Positions 32,588 through 41,651 of a DNA stretch of 64,000 bases are shown here, piece after piece. The stretch covers positions 62,328-126,327 of the forward strand of contig NZ_LMOL01000004.1 in assembly GCF_001424565.1 (NCBI RefSeq). The letters run 5' to 3'. The position numbers were made by a program, and so were the translations under genes. Below the pieces are notes generated by a model. That model ran no database searches, was not told the DNA's origin, and worked only from the letters and a program-made list of their open reading frames with translations. The stretch comes from Arthrobacter sp. Leaf141 (GTDB lineage: Bacteria; Actinomycetota; Actinomycetes; Actinomycetales; Micrococcaceae). Within the stretch, counting starts at the first letter, position 1; every line of letters begins with the position of its first letter.

Positions 32588-33631
32588 ATGACTCAAACTT
32601 TGACCAGGCCGCCCGTAGTGGATGAACGTGTTGGCCGGCGGAATCCGTTGCAGAAGCTGTTGGGCCGGCCTGAGGTCGGTGCCCTCGTGGGCGCGATTGT
32701 CCTTTTTGTATTCTTCGCGTCCGTATCCCAGACGTTTATCCAGCCCAACGCGTTTGCGACGGTTTTGTACGGCAGTTCCACGATCGGGATCATGGCGGTG
32801 GGCGTTTCGCTGCTGATGATTGGTGGGGAGTTTGACCTTTCCACCGGCGTGGCGGTGATCAGTTCGGCGTTGACGGCCTCGATGTTCAGCTGGTACTTCA
32901 GCGTGAATGTTTGGGTCGGGGTGGTCCTGGCACTGGTGGTATCACTGGGGATCGGCTACATCAACGGGTGGATCCTGATGAAGACCAAACTGCCCAGCTT
33001 CATCGTGACGCTGGCGACGTTCCTGATGCTGACAGGCCTGAACCTGGGTCTGACCCGGCTGATCGGCGGGGGTGTGTCGTCCCCCTCAATTTCGACGATG
33101 GACGGGTTCGCGTCCGCACAGGCCGTGTTTTCCTCCTCGGTGAACATTGGCGGGGTGGAAGTTAAAAACACTGTATTTATCTGGATTGTGCTGGTTGCGG
33201 TGGCGTCCTGGGTCCTGCTCCGCACCAAAGTGGGCAACTGGATCTTCGCCGTCGGGGGCGACGAAAACGCCGCCCGCGCCGTGGGTGTGCCGGTCAAAGC
33301 CACCAAGATCGGGTTGTTTATGGCCGTGGGATTCTGCGGCTGGGTGCTGGGCATGCACAATCTGTTCGCTTTCGACGCGGTGCAGTCCGGTGAGGGGGTG
33401 GGCAACGAATTCCTCTACATCATCGCTGCGGTGATCGGCGGCTGCCTGCTGACCGGCGGGTATGGTTCGGCGGTCGGTGGCGCTGTTGGCGCGTTTATCT
33501 TCGGGATGGCGAACAAGGGCATCGTGTATGCGCAGTGGAACCCGGATTGGTTCAAGTTCTTCCTGGGGCTGATGCTGTTGCTGGCCACCATCGTGAACCT
33601 GATCGTCAAACGCCGTGCAGAGCTGAAGTAA
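32588..33631 (+). CDS. Sugar ABC transporter permease (RbsC-like)
   Basis: A 347-residue BPD_transp_2 family permease with about ten membrane spans. GVSLLMIGGEFDLSTGVAV is the RbsC/XylH-type signature, and FAVGGDENAARAVGVPVKATK is the cytoplasmic loop that contacts the ATPase. It probably acts as a homodimer with the neighbouring ATPase and lipoprotein. ATG 32588 follows GAAGGAG. Confidence 0.92.
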   Translation: MTQTLTRPPVVDERVGRRNPLQKLLGRPEVGALVGAIVLFVFFASVSQTFIQPNAFATVLYGSSTIGIMAVGVSLLMIGGEFDLSTGVAVISSALTASMFSWYFSVNVWVGVVLALVVSLGIGYINGWILMKTKLPSFIVTLATFLMLTGLNLGLTRLIGGGVSSPSISTMDGFASAQAVFSSSVNIGGVEVKNTVFIWIVLVAVASWVLLRTKVGNWIFAVGGDENAARAVGVPVKATKIGLFMAVGFCGWVLGMHNLFAFDAVQSGEGVGNEFLYIIAAVIGGCLLTGGYGSAVGGAVGAFIFGMANKGIVYAQWNPDWFKFFLGLMLLLATIVNLIVKRRAELK

Positions 33632-33643
33632 GGACCCGGATCC

Positions 33644-34546
33644 ATGAATGCCAACAGAATTGACCAGCAGACCCTGCTGCAGAACGAGCAGGACCCGCTC
33701 ACGCACACCCCGGTGCACCTGTTGTCCCTTGACGCGGTGGGAAAAAACTACGGAAACATCGTGGCCCTTCGCGATGTCACGATGGCCGTGGACAACGGTC
33801 GGGTTACCTGCGTCCTGGGCGATAACGGTGCAGGCAAGTCAACGCTGATCAAGATCATCGCCGGCCTGCACCAGCACGACGCCGGGACATTGAAGATCAT
33901 GGGGGAGGAGCGGAAGTTCACCTCCCCCCGGGATGCCCTGGACGCCGGGATCGCCACGGTCTACCAGGACCTTGCCGTGGTCCCATTGATGCCGATCTGG
34001 CGGAACTTCTTCCTCGGCTCGGAACTGACCAGCGGTTTTGGCCCTTTCAAAAGCCTGAACGTGCAACAGATGAAGGACATCACCAAAAAGGAACTCGCGG
34101 AGATGGGCATCGACCTGCGCGATGTTGAGCAGCCCATCGGTCAGCTTTCCGGCGGTGAACGCCAATGCGTGGCGATCGCCCGGGCCGTGTACTTCGGTGC
34201 GAAAGTCCTGATCCTCGACGAACCCACAGCGGCCCTGGGCGTCAAACAATCCGGTGTGGTGCTCCGCTACATCCTCCAGGCCCGCGACCGTGGGCTGGGT
34301 GTCATCTTCATTACCCACAACCCGCACCACGCGTTCCCCGTCGGAGACAGGTTCCTGCTCCTCAAGCGCGGCACCTCGATCGGCTACTACGACAAAAAAG
34401 ACATCACCCTGGACGAACTCACCGCCCAGATGGCCGGCGGCGCCGAACTCGCCGAACTCGCCCACGAGCTCCAGCAGCTCGGCGGCCACAACGACATCGT
34501 CAAGGAAGTCCAGGCCGACGTCGCGGACGTCAACGAACACCGCTGA
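33644..34546 (+). CDS. Sugar ABC transporter ATPase with a single nucleotide-binding domain
   Basis: A 300-residue ATPase with one complete ABC domain: Walker [10 protein letters not shown] (residues 59-67), signature [14 protein letters not shown] near 168, Walker [16 protein letters not shown] and the switch histidine in [10 protein letters not shown]. Ribose-type importers usually have a tandem ATPase of about 500 residues. This one is a single-domain form of the FrcA kind and should work as a homodimer. The C-terminal tail is acidic. Confidence 0.9.
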   Translation: MNANRIDQQTLLQNEQDPLTHTPVHLLSLDAVGKNYGNIVALRDVTMAVDNGRVTCVLGDNGAGKSTLIKIIAGLHQHDAGTLKIMGEERKFTSPRDALDAGIATVYQDLAVVPLMPIWRNFFLGSELTSGFGPFKSLNVQQMKDITKKELAEMGIDLRDVEQPIGQLSGGERQCVAIARAVYFGAKVLILDEPTAALGVKQSGVVLRYILQARDRGLGVIFITHNPHHAFPVGDRFLLLKRGTSIGYYDKKDITLDELTAQMAGGAELAELAHELQQLGGHNDIVKEVQADVADVNEHR

Positions 34547-34579
34547 CCGGACCAAAACCCACAAAAGACGGGACACAGT

Positions 34580-35575
34580 ATGCCAATCCGCGTGGGCGTT
34601 ATCGGCGCCGGCGTTATGGGCGCCGACCACGTCCGGAACCTCTCCACCACCATCAGCGGGGCTGAAGTCACGTTTGTGGCCGACCTCGACGCGGTCCGCG
34701 CCGCGGAAGCTGCGCCGCCCACGGCGCGGACCACCACCGATCCCTCCGAGCTGATCAACTCCAGCGACGTGGACGCTGTGGTTGTGGCATCCCACGATTC
34801 CACCCACGCAGGCCTGGTGCTCGAATGCTTTGAGGCGATGACCCCGGTGCTCTGCGAAAAACCGCTGGCCCCCACCCTGCTGGAAAGCCGGGACGTGGTG
34901 GCGGCAGATCTTGACATGGTGGCGGCAACCGGTGCTTCGCTGCTGTCGCTGGGCTTTATGCGACGCTTTGATCCGGGGTACGTCCTGCTTCGCGAGGCCG
35001 TGGCGGCCAGGTCGCAGGGCGAGCCGCTGATGGTCCGCTGCACCAGCCGGACCGCAGCGTCCGGCGCCGGCGCCAGTACCGAATCGGCCATCACCAACTC
35101 GGCGATCCATGAACTTGATGTGATTCCCTGGCTACTGGGCTCGCCGATCACCGAGGTGTCCTGGCAGGCAGGCCGCAGTTCCCGGCACAGCCCTGCCGGG
35201 CTGCGGGACCCCGCGCTGATGCTGATGCGCACCGGGGACGGGACCATGGTGACCCTGGAACTCTTTCTCAATGCGCAATACGGCTACACCACGGAGTGCG
35301 AGGTCGTCTCGGAAGGCGGCACCCTGGCGCTGCCGGAACCGCCGGCCCTTGCCAGCCGCCAGGACGGCCAAACCAGCGCCGGCATCCCGGAAGACTGGCG
35401 TCCGCGGTTCGCCGATGCCTATCGGCTGCAGCTCCAGGCCTGGGTATCCGCGCTCCGCAGCGCAGAACCGCCCCCGCTTGCCACGGCCCGGGACGGCCTG
35501 AACGCGGCGCTCGTGGCCCAGGCCATGACCCGTTCCCTGCATAGCGACGGCGCCTTCACCAAGGTGTCGTATTGA
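34580..35575 (+). CDS. Gfo/Idh/MocA-family dehydrogenase, second IolG-like paralogue
   Basis: A 331-residue NAD(P)-dependent oxidoreductase: Rossmann motif VIGAGVMGADHVRN, catalytic-lysine signature CEKPLAPTLL near residue 94, and LGFMRRFDPGYVLLREA. It is more like the iolG product at 27.9 kb (shared VIGAG.MGADH, FMRRFD) than its downstream neighbour is. As part of the ABC importer operon it probably oxidises another inositol isomer or related cyclitol. Substrate not readable from sequence. Confidence 0.85.
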   Translation: MPIRVGVIGAGVMGADHVRNLSTTISGAEVTFVADLDAVRAAEAAPPTARTTTDPSELINSSDVDAVVVASHDSTHAGLVLECFEAMTPVLCEKPLAPTLLESRDVVAADLDMVAATGASLLSLGFMRRFDPGYVLLREAVAARSQGEPLMVRCTSRTAASGAGASTESAITNSAIHELDVIPWLLGSPITEVSWQAGRSSRHSPAGLRDPALMLMRTGDGTMVTLELFLNAQYGYTTECEVVSEGGTLALPEPPALASRQDGQTSAGIPEDWRPRFADAYRLQLQAWVSALRSAEPPPLATARDGLNAALVAQAMTRSLHSDGAFTKVSY

Positions 35576-35627
35576 CCGGCCCGGCAGCACGCCGCAGGCG
35601 TCCCAAGAACGCCAAGGAGGCGACAGC

Positions 35628-36668
35628 ATGAAAAAAATCGTTTTTGGCCTGGTGGGTGTAGGCCGGATCGGCGTTATGCACGCCACTAACATCGCCGGCC
35701 TCCAAGCCGACCTGAACCGTGAGGGAATTGCGTTGGAGCTCCGGCTGACGGACGTCGCGCAGGAACACGCCCGCGCGGTCGCCGACGGGTTGGGGGCAGA
35801 GTTTGTGCCGTCCGTGGCTGCCCTGGTCAGCTCGGGCATCCACGGGCTTGTCATCGCCACCGGCACCGGAACGCACCCGGAGCTGATCAAGGCCGGCGTG
35901 GACGCGGGCATCCCGGTTTTCTGCGAAAAGCCGGTGGCCATGAACGTCCCTGACTCGCTGCCGGTGCTGGATTACGTCCGGGAACAAGGCGGCGTGGTGC
36001 AGATTGGGCATCAGCGCCGCTTTGATGCAGGCTACCTCGCGGCGCGGCAAGCGTACCGGGACGGTGAGCTGGGCTGGATCCATTCCCTGCGCGCCGTGAC
36101 CTGCGACATGGCGCCGCCGCCCGTTGATTTCCTTGCCACGTCCGGAGGGCTGTTCCGGGATGTCTCGGTCCACGACTTCGACATCCTGCGATGGCTTACC
36201 GGCCGGGAGATCACCGAGGTTTACGCCAAGGGTTCCAACAACGGCGACCCCGCCATCGGGGCGGTGGGCGACGTGGACTCCGCGCTGGCCATCGTGACGT
36301 TCGACGACGGCACCCTGGGCAGCGTCGCGGCCAGCCGCTACAACGGCGCAGGGCACGATGTCCGGTTGGAGATCCAAGGGTCAGCCGACTCAATGATGGT
36401 GGGACTGGATGGCCAGGCAGCACTGAAGTCTGCCGAAGCCGGCGTGGCTTTTCCCGCCGGTGAACCGCACCGAACCTTCGCCGACCGCTTCCATCAGGCA
36501 TATCGCGCCGAAATGCTTGCGTTTGTGGACCTGGTCCTGGGCCGCAGGGAAAACCCCTGCACCCCCGAGGACGCTGTGGCCGCCTCCAGGGTGGCCGACG
36601 CAGCCCAGGAATCCCTGGCTACAGGGGCCCCGGTGCGGCTCGACACTTCCGCAGCCGTCCAGCTGTAA
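35628..36668 (+). CDS. Gfo/Idh/MocA-family dehydrogenase, third IolG-like paralogue
   Basis: A 346-residue oxidoreductase with GLVGVGRIGVMHATNI (Rossmann), FCEKPVAMNVPDS (catalytic lysine), IGHQRRFDAGY and FRDVSVHDFDILRWLTG with the His-Asp pair. This pattern matches inositol 2-dehydrogenases of the rhizobial/IdhA style. It is the last gene of the ABC operon, preceded by AAGGAG, and ends before a good terminator. It likely handles myo-, scyllo- or chiro-inositol in parallel with iolG. Confidence 0.87.
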   Translation: MKKIVFGLVGVGRIGVMHATNIAGLQADLNREGIALELRLTDVAQEHARAVADGLGAEFVPSVAALVSSGIHGLVIATGTGTHPELIKAGVDAGIPVFCEKPVAMNVPDSLPVLDYVREQGGVVQIGHQRRFDAGYLAARQAYRDGELGWIHSLRAVTCDMAPPPVDFLATSGGLFRDVSVHDFDILRWLTGREITEVYAKGSNNGDPAIGAVGDVDSALAIVTFDDGTLGSVAASRYNGAGHDVRLEIQGSADSMMVGLDGQAALKSAEAGVAFPAGEPHRTFADRFHQAYRAEMLAFVDLVLGRRENPCTPEDAVAASRVADAAQESLATGAPVRLDTSAAVQL

Positions 36669-36684
36669 CAGCGACACCAGCAGG

Positions 36685-36715
36685 CTCCCCATAAGTCACG
36701 CTTAGGGGGAGTTTT
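36685..36715 (+). terminator. Intrinsic terminator of the sugar ABC operon
   Basis: An 11-bp stem with one mismatch (36685-36695 with 36701-36711) and a 5-base loop is followed by TTTT. It overlaps the 3' end of the convergent MarR gene. Confidence 0.8.
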
Positions 36716-37175
36716 GTGTGCCCGACGGGGACCCGGAGTGCAGCCGGGGGAGCGCGTCCACCAGCGGAGCCAGTTCCGGCACCGCCTGGGCTTCGCCGAG
36801 TGCCCGTTCCAGGGTTGCATCGTGGACGGGCCGTGCTTCGGCAAGGAGGCTGCTGCCGCTGCCGGTGAGCTCGGTGTAGATGCCCCGGCGGTCATCGTCG
36901 CACAGGATCCTGGTCAGGAGTCCCCGGTCCTCCAGCCGGTTCACCAAGCGGGTGGTGGCGCTGGGACTCAATGCCGTGGCCCGGGACAGTTGCTGCATCC
37001 GCATGTGCCAGCCGTCCTGCCGGCTCAGGGCGTCCAGGACGGTGAATTCGACAACGGACAGTTTCGATTCGGCCTGCAGGGATCGTTCCAGCTCACCTTC
37101 GATCAGGCCGTGCAGGGCCGCCAGCGTGCGCCACCCCTGCGCCCGGACCTCGACGGCGTCGTCCTTGATGCCCAT
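36702..37175 (-). CDS. MarR-family transcriptional regulator
   Basis: A 157-residue winged-helix regulator: SVVEFTVLDALSRQDGWHMR, the recognition helix region SRATALSPSATTRLVNRLED, and the wing LLTRILCDDDRRGIYTELT. It is divergent from an MFS efflux gene whose promoter holds three TAGTTGC elements, the classic arrangement for a MarR repressor of its neighbour. ATG 37175 follows GAGGAG; longer frames upstream run into the operator. Confidence 0.92.
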   Translation of the reverse strand: MGIKDDAVEVRAQGWRTLAALHGLIEGELERSLQAESKLSVVEFTVLDALSRQDGWHMRMQQLSRATALSPSATTRLVNRLEDRGLLTRILCDDDRRGIYTELTGSGSSLLAEARPVHDATLERALGEAQAVPELAPLVDALPRLHSGSPSGTQNSP

Positions 37176-37223
37176 GGTGTGCTCCTCGCTGCGGCCCGGA
37201 AGCTGCTGTTGTGCAGGCAAAAT

Positions 37224-37280
37224 TAGTTGCTTGCGCGGGATAGTTGCTTGTGCAACAATAAATACCGCGCCTGCAACTAT
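37224..37280. promoter_or_regulatory. MarR operator region with repeated TAGTTGC elements
   Basis: TAGTTGCTTG occurs at 37224-37233 and again at 37241-37250, 17 bases apart. The second copy sits in a perfect palindrome GTTGC-TTGT-GCAAC (37243-37256). An inverted copy (CTGCAACTAT) lies at 37271-37280. The region is central between the divergent MarR and MFS genes. Confidence 0.65.
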
Positions 37281-37325
37281 CTTAGGCGCCTTTCCACCCA
37301 ACGTACAGCTCAAAGGAGCACCGCC

Positions 37326-38564
37326 ATGCCTGTTGGCTTGCTAGCACTCGCACTCGGAGGGTTCGGGATCGGACTCACCGAATTTGTCATCATGGGACTG
37401 CTGCCTGAGGTGGCGGCGGACTTTGCCGTCAGTGAAGCCGCAGCCGGCTGGTTCATCTCCGGCTATGCGCTGGCCGTGGTGGTGGGCGCCCTCGGACTCA
37501 CAGCAGCGCTCTCGCGGTTCGACCGTAAACCGGTGCTGGCCGCCCTGCTGGTCCTGTTCATCGCCGGCAACCTGCTCTCCGCCACCGCGCCGGAATACTG
37601 GCCCATGATGGCAGGCCGGATCCTCGCGGCCCTTGCCCACGGCGCGTTCTTTGGCATCGGCGCGGTGGTGGCCGCGGACATGGTGGCCCCCACCCGGAAG
37701 GCGGCGGCCATCGCACTGATGTTCACCGGGCTGACCGCGGCCAACGTGCTGGGCGTTCCCTTCGGCACCCTGCTGGGCCAGGCTGCAGGGTGGCGGGCAA
37801 CGTTCTGGGCCATCACAGGCATTGGGGTGATCGCCCTGGCCGGCATCCTGCTCCTGGTTCCCAAGACGTCAGGGGCGCCGGCGGAAGCCAGCGGCCTCCG
37901 CGGGGAGCTGCAGGCCTTCCGTTCCGGCCAGGTCTGGCTGTCCATCCTGGTGACCATCCTCGGCTACGGCGGCATGTTCGGTGCCTTCACCTACATCGCC
38001 TACACACTGACCGAGGTCTCAGGATTCGCCGCCAGCACCGTGCCGTGGCTCCTGATCGTCTTCGGAGTGGGCCTGTTTGTGGGAAACACTGTGGGCGGCC
38101 GGGCGGCCGACCGCAATGTGGACCGCACCCTTGTGGTGGTCCTGGCCGTCCTGTCCGTGGTGCTGGTGGCCTTCGCGCTGACGGCCGGCAACCAGGTACT
38201 GACCGTGGTGTCCCTGGTGCTGATGGGCGGCTTTGGCTTTGCCACGGTTCCCGGCCTGCAGATGCGCGTGATGAAGTACGCCAGCACTGCCCCCGCCCTG
38301 GCCTCGGGCGCCAATATTGGCGCGTTCAACGTGGGCAACGCCCTGGGCGCTTGGCTGGGCGGGGTCACCATCAGCGCAGGGCTGGGCTACACCTCACCCA
38401 TCTGGGCCGGCGCCGGCATCACCATCCTGGGGTTGGGCGTGATGGCGTTTGCAGCAGCCGCCGCCAAGCGGGGCAGCGCCAAGGGCGCGGGGGACAGTGC
38501 GGGGGAGGTTCGTGACGCCGGAGTAGTCGCCAGCGAAGCGGACGACGGCGGCCCGCACCAGTGA
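37326..38564 (+). CDS. MFS transporter, DHA1-type efflux
   Basis: A 412-residue, 12-span transporter of the arabinose-efflux/drug:H+ antiporter-1 type: GGFGIGLTEFVIMGLLPEVA (TM1), motif-A variant LSRFDRKPVL, and GRILAALAHGAFFGIGAVVA (TM4). The C-terminal tail of about 40 residues is soluble and acidic. ATG 37326 follows AAAGGAG. With the divergent MarR regulator it forms an inducible efflux pair; substrate unknown. Confidence 0.9.
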   Translation: MPVGLLALALGGFGIGLTEFVIMGLLPEVAADFAVSEAAAGWFISGYALAVVVGALGLTAALSRFDRKPVLAALLVLFIAGNLLSATAPEYWPMMAGRILAALAHGAFFGIGAVVAADMVAPTRKAAAIALMFTGLTAANVLGVPFGTLLGQAAGWRATFWAITGIGVIALAGILLLVPKTSGAPAEASGLRGELQAFRSGQVWLSILVTILGYGGMFGAFTYIAYTLTEVSGFAASTVPWLLIVFGVGLFVGNTVGGRAADRNVDRTLVVVLAVLSVVLVAFALTAGNQVLTVVSLVLMGGFGFATVPGLQMRVMKYASTAPALASGANIGAFNVGNALGAWLGGVTISAGLGYTSPIWAGAGITILGLGVMAFAAAAAKRGSAKGAGDSAGEVRDAGVVASEADDGGPHQ

Positions 38565-38652
38565 ATCCCGCGCGACGCCGGCCAGCTGGCTGGCGGGGCC
38601 GCAGACCTGGCCGCAACCCGGCGCTGACCGGGTAGCCCGGCGGGCCCCGGCT

Positions 38653-39726
38653 TCAGCCTTTCTGCAGCTCGTCCGGCGGCAGCCCTCCCGGCAAAGGTTT
38701 CCCGGCGGCGGGATCCGACGAACGGCGTACCAGCAGTGCAGGCTCCAGCTTCCGGGACACGGCCGGAACGCCAACCCCGCCGGCACCATCGATCCGGTCG
38801 AGCATGGCCCGGGCCGCCAGCCGGCCGAGTTCGCCGGGGTGCTGGTCGATCGATGTCAGCCCGATCAGGGGTGACGCCGCCACCTCGATGTTGTCGCACC
38901 CCACCACTGCCATATCTTCCGGCACCCGCAGCCCCGCCCCCGCGAGTGCTTCCATTACGCCGATCGCCGTGAGGTCGTTGTGCGCGAAGACGGCCGTGGG
39001 CAGCTCGGCCCCGGTAGCCAGGAACTGCTCCATCACGGTCCGGCCACCGCGCTCGGTCATGTCGCTGTGGATCAACAGGGGCGGCAGGCCATGGTCCTTC
39101 ATGGCGTGCAGGTACCCTTCGCGGCGGGCGGTGTAGGGGATCCACTCCGAGATGTCCACATGGGCGATCCGGCGGTGCCCCAACCCGTACAGGTGCTCCA
39201 CGGCCATAACGCCGGACCGGAAGTCGTCTGTCATCACAGAGCCCACGCCCGGCAAGCCGAGGTCCCGGGTGATCACCACGGCATCCGTCCCCCGAAGCGC
39301 TGCTGCCAGTTCGTTCGCAGCACCCGTGTAGCCGGCCAGGATCACGCCGTCCACGCGGAGGTCAACAAAGTTCCTGACCGCTTCGATCTCGGTCCGGGGA
39401 TCGGCGGATCCCACCGCCACCATCACCTGGTTGCCGCTGTCCACCAAGGCTTCGGTGATGCCGTCGTAGATGTCGGCAAAAACGGAGTTGTGCAGGTCAA
39501 GGAACAGCACTCCGAGCGTCCTGGTCCGGCGGCTGGCAAGCCGGCTGGCCAGCCTGTTCGGCGAATAGCCAAGGGCGCTGGCGCTGGCCTCAACCGCGGC
39601 CCGCCTGGCCGGCGAGACTTTGGGGGAATCCCGCATCACCAGCGAGACCAGGGCACGGCTTACCCCGGCGTCGCGCGCCACGTCCGCCATGGTCGCGGGC
39701 CGGCGGGCGCCGGAAGTCTCTTTCAC
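38653..39726 (-). CDS. LacI-family transcriptional regulator
   Basis: A 357-residue LacI/GalR regulator. The HTH reads MADVARDAGVSRALVSLVMR, the hinge helix is YSPNRLASRLASRRT, and the C-terminal ligand domain resembles a sugar-binding protein (VLFLDLHNSVFADIYDGITE, FAHNDLTAIGVMEALA). The start is GTG 39726 with GGAG close upstream. It follows iolB by 61 bases on the same strand and may be part of the GntR-iolB transcript. It could sense an inositol-related sugar; no target operator was identified. Confidence 0.88.
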   Translation of the reverse strand: MKETSGARRPATMADVARDAGVSRALVSLVMRDSPKVSPARRAAVEASASALGYSPNRLASRLASRRTRTLGVLFLDLHNSVFADIYDGITEALVDSGNQVMVAVGSADPRTEIEAVRNFVDLRVDGVILAGYTGAANELAAALRGTDAVVITRDLGLPGVGSVMTDDFRSGVMAVEHLYGLGHRRIAHVDISEWIPYTARREGYLHAMKDHGLPPLLIHSDMTERGGRTVMEQFLATGAELPTAVFAHNDLTAIGVMEALAGAGLRVPEDMAVVGCDNIEVAASPLIGLTSIDQHPGELGRLAARAMLDRIDGAGGVGVPAVSRKLEPALLVRRSSDPAAGKPLPGGLPPDELQKG

Positions 39727-39787
39727 AAGACTCCACTATGCCATTGCGGCCAGGTACCCCGCCGCGGCAGCAGGGGCATGGCAGGGT

Positions 39788-40681
39788 TCAGGCGCCGAAC
39801 GGCAGCCGGGGGTCCACATCCTGCGCCGCCCAGCCCTGGCGGACCCAACCATGGTGCGGGTCATCACTGATGAGCCATTCCCGGACCGGGCCCGGACCGG
39901 CCATAACGTTGAGGTAATAGAGGTCGTAGCCGGGGGCAGCCATGGCCGGGCCGTGCCAGCCGTAAGGGACCAGCACCACGTCGCCGGTGCGGACCTCGGC
40001 GGAGACGTCGATGGGCCGCTCGTCCGAGGCGTAGACCCGCTGGTAGCCGATCGCGTCGGCGTCCGCCGGTGCTGCGGAGCCGGCCGCAACCCGGGTTTCG
40101 AAGTAGTAGATCTCCTCGAGGGACGTTTCGCCGTCCTTTTCCTCATCGTGCTTGTGCGGCGGGTAGGAGGACCAGTTGCCGGCGGGTGTGAGGACTTCGC
40201 AGACGATGAACCGGTCCGCTTCCAGGGCGGCGGGCGTGCCGAAGTTGTGCACCTGGCGTGAGCAGTTGCCGGCCCCGCGCAATTCCACGGGGGTTTCAGC
40301 CGCCGTCACCAGCCGCGTGGGGTAGCCGGCACCGGCGGGGGCTGTTGCCACGGCCACCCGGCCGCCGTCGGCCGAGGTAATGCTCACTTCCCGCGCCGTG
40401 CCGGAGTAAAGGACGTCGCTGGGGCCATGGAACACCGACCCGCGGCCGGCCAGGTGGTACTTGGTGCCGTCAACCGTGACGCTGAAGGCGCCGTTGAGGG
40501 GCACCACAATGCGTTCCTCGTCCGCCGCAGGGAGAACGACGGCGGTGCCCGCGGCCAGCGTCGCAACCTTCAGGCCCGTATGCGCCCAACCGGCAACGGA
40601 CAGGACGGAATCGGACGTGCCGATCGAAACGTCCCACGGGCCGTCGGCGGCGGTACCCAGGGGATAGACCCAGTTGGTCAT
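39788..40681 (-). CDS. iolB: 5-deoxy-glucuronate isomerase
   Basis: A 297-residue bicupin enzyme that isomerises 5-deoxyglucuronate to 2-deoxy-5-keto-gluconate, the step between IolD and IolC. Signature stretches are NCSRQVHNFGTP, NWSSYPPHKHDEE with the metal-binding HKHD and a downstream Glu, YYFETRVA, and VLVPYGWHGPAMAAPGYDLY. It lies 19 bp after the GntR gene, away from the main iolC operon, so the pathway is split between two divergent units. Confidence 0.95.
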   Translation of the reverse strand: MTNWVYPLGTAADGPWDVSIGTSDSVLSVAGWAHTGLKVATLAAGTAVVLPAADEERIVVPLNGAFSVTVDGTKYHLAGRGSVFHGPSDVLYSGTAREVSITSADGGRVAVATAPAGAGYPTRLVTAAETPVELRGAGNCSRQVHNFGTPAALEADRFIVCEVLTPAGNWSSYPPHKHDEEKDGETSLEEIYYFETRVAAGSAAPADADAIGYQRVYASDERPIDVSAEVRTGDVVLVPYGWHGPAMAAPGYDLYYLNVMAGPGPVREWLISDDPHHGWVRQGWAAQDVDPRLPFGA

Positions 40682-40700
40682 GGGGATTGCTCCTAATAAA

Positions 40701-41441
40701 TCAGCGCTGTACGAGTGTCATTTCGAAACTGTAGGAATCGGCGCGGTACACGTGGTGCCCGGTTTCAACCCGCCTGCCGGTGTCATCCACTGCGGTGCGT
40801 TCCATGGTCACCAGTGCGTGGCCGGCTTTGGTGTCCAGCATCGAGGCCTGGTATTCATTGGCGATCATGGCGCCGATCCGCTGATTGGCCAGCCGGAAGT
40901 TGACGCCCCCGCGGCGCAGCACGGCGTAGAGGCCCTCAGCTGCCAGCAGGGCTTCGTCCATGCCCACAATGTCGTCGCGGACCCAGTTTTCCATCAGGGC
41001 CAGGGGTTTGCCCCCGACTTTCCGCAGCCTGGTGAAGTGGTAGACCTTGGAGCCGGCCGGCAGCTGGAGCGTGGCCAGGGTGGCTTCGTCCGCATCCACG
41101 TGGGAAAAGCTCAACACATCAGTGGTGGGTTTTTTGCCGTTGTTGGTGAGGTCATCAAACAGGCTGGACAGTTCCAGCGGCCGGCGGACCTGGCTGGAGA
41201 CCACCTGGGTGCCGACGCCGCGTTTGCGGACCAGCAGGCCCGAGCGGACCAGTTCGTCCATGGCCTTGCGCATGGTGGGGCGCGAAAGGTTCAGTTGGGC
41301 TGCCAGGTCGATCTCGTTGTCCAGCCGGCTGCCCGGTTCGAGGATGCCGCTGTGGATGGCGGCCTCAATTCCCTGCACCACCTGGTGGTAGAGGGGCACG
41401 GGAGAGGAGCGGTCGATGCTGACACCCAGGTTGTTCGCCAC
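40701..41441 (-). CDS. GntR/HutC-family regulator, probable repressor of the inositol regulon
   Basis: A 246-residue regulator with an N-terminal winged helix (PLYHQVVQGIEAAIHSGIL, LAAQLNLSRPTMRKAMDELV, GLLVRKRGVGTQVV) and a C-terminal UTRA ligand domain (VYHFTRLRKVGGKPLALMEN, HALVTMERTAVDDTGRRVE). It heads an operon with iolB, which makes it the best candidate to bind the shared ATGTCAGTACAAAC operator. The core GTCAGTAC fits the GT-N-NN-N-AC half-site style of HutC-type proteins. The start is GTG 41441. Confidence 0.88.
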   Translation of the reverse strand: MANNLGVSIDRSSPVPLYHQVVQGIEAAIHSGILEPGSRLDNEIDLAAQLNLSRPTMRKAMDELVRSGLLVRKRGVGTQVVSSQVRRPLELSSLFDDLTNNGKKPTTDVLSFSHVDADEATLATLQLPAGSKVYHFTRLRKVGGKPLALMENWVRDDIVGMDEALLAAEGLYAVLRRGGVNFRLANQRIGAMIANEYQASMLDTKAGHALVTMERTAVDDTGRRVETGHHVYRADSYSFEMTLVQR

Positions 41442-41512
41442 GGTACGTTCCTGTTCCTTGGTTGCGGCCGGACGCCGTGCGGCGGTGGCTGCAGGCGGCT
41501 GCTTTGCCGGTA

Positions 41513-41534
41513 TATGTTCTCTTGATAGGACATA
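41513..41534. promoter_or_regulatory. Inverted repeat in the GntR-iolB promoter
   Basis: TATGT (41513-41517) and ACATA (41530-41534) bound a 22-base inverted repeat about 70 bases upstream of the GntR start. Read on the gene's strand it contains TATGTC and CAA at the same spacing as operator copies 1 and 3 (TATGTC-N4-CAA), suggesting a diverged autoregulatory site. The rest of 41442-41651 shows nothing else. Confidence 0.45.
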
Positions 41535-41651
41535 GTTTCTTCCCTGATGGTAGCAGGGACGGACGGCGGGTCAAGGCCTGCCCTGCCGGTGACCAGGCAA
41601 TTTGACCTGTCGTGACATCAGGACTTTTCCAGGACATGCCACCAGGGCGGG

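Noticed and set aside
36702..37175. The MarR regulator as controller of the upstream inositol ABC operon
   Set aside because: Its operator-like repeats lie only between it and the divergent MFS gene, and the ABC operon carries the iol operator.
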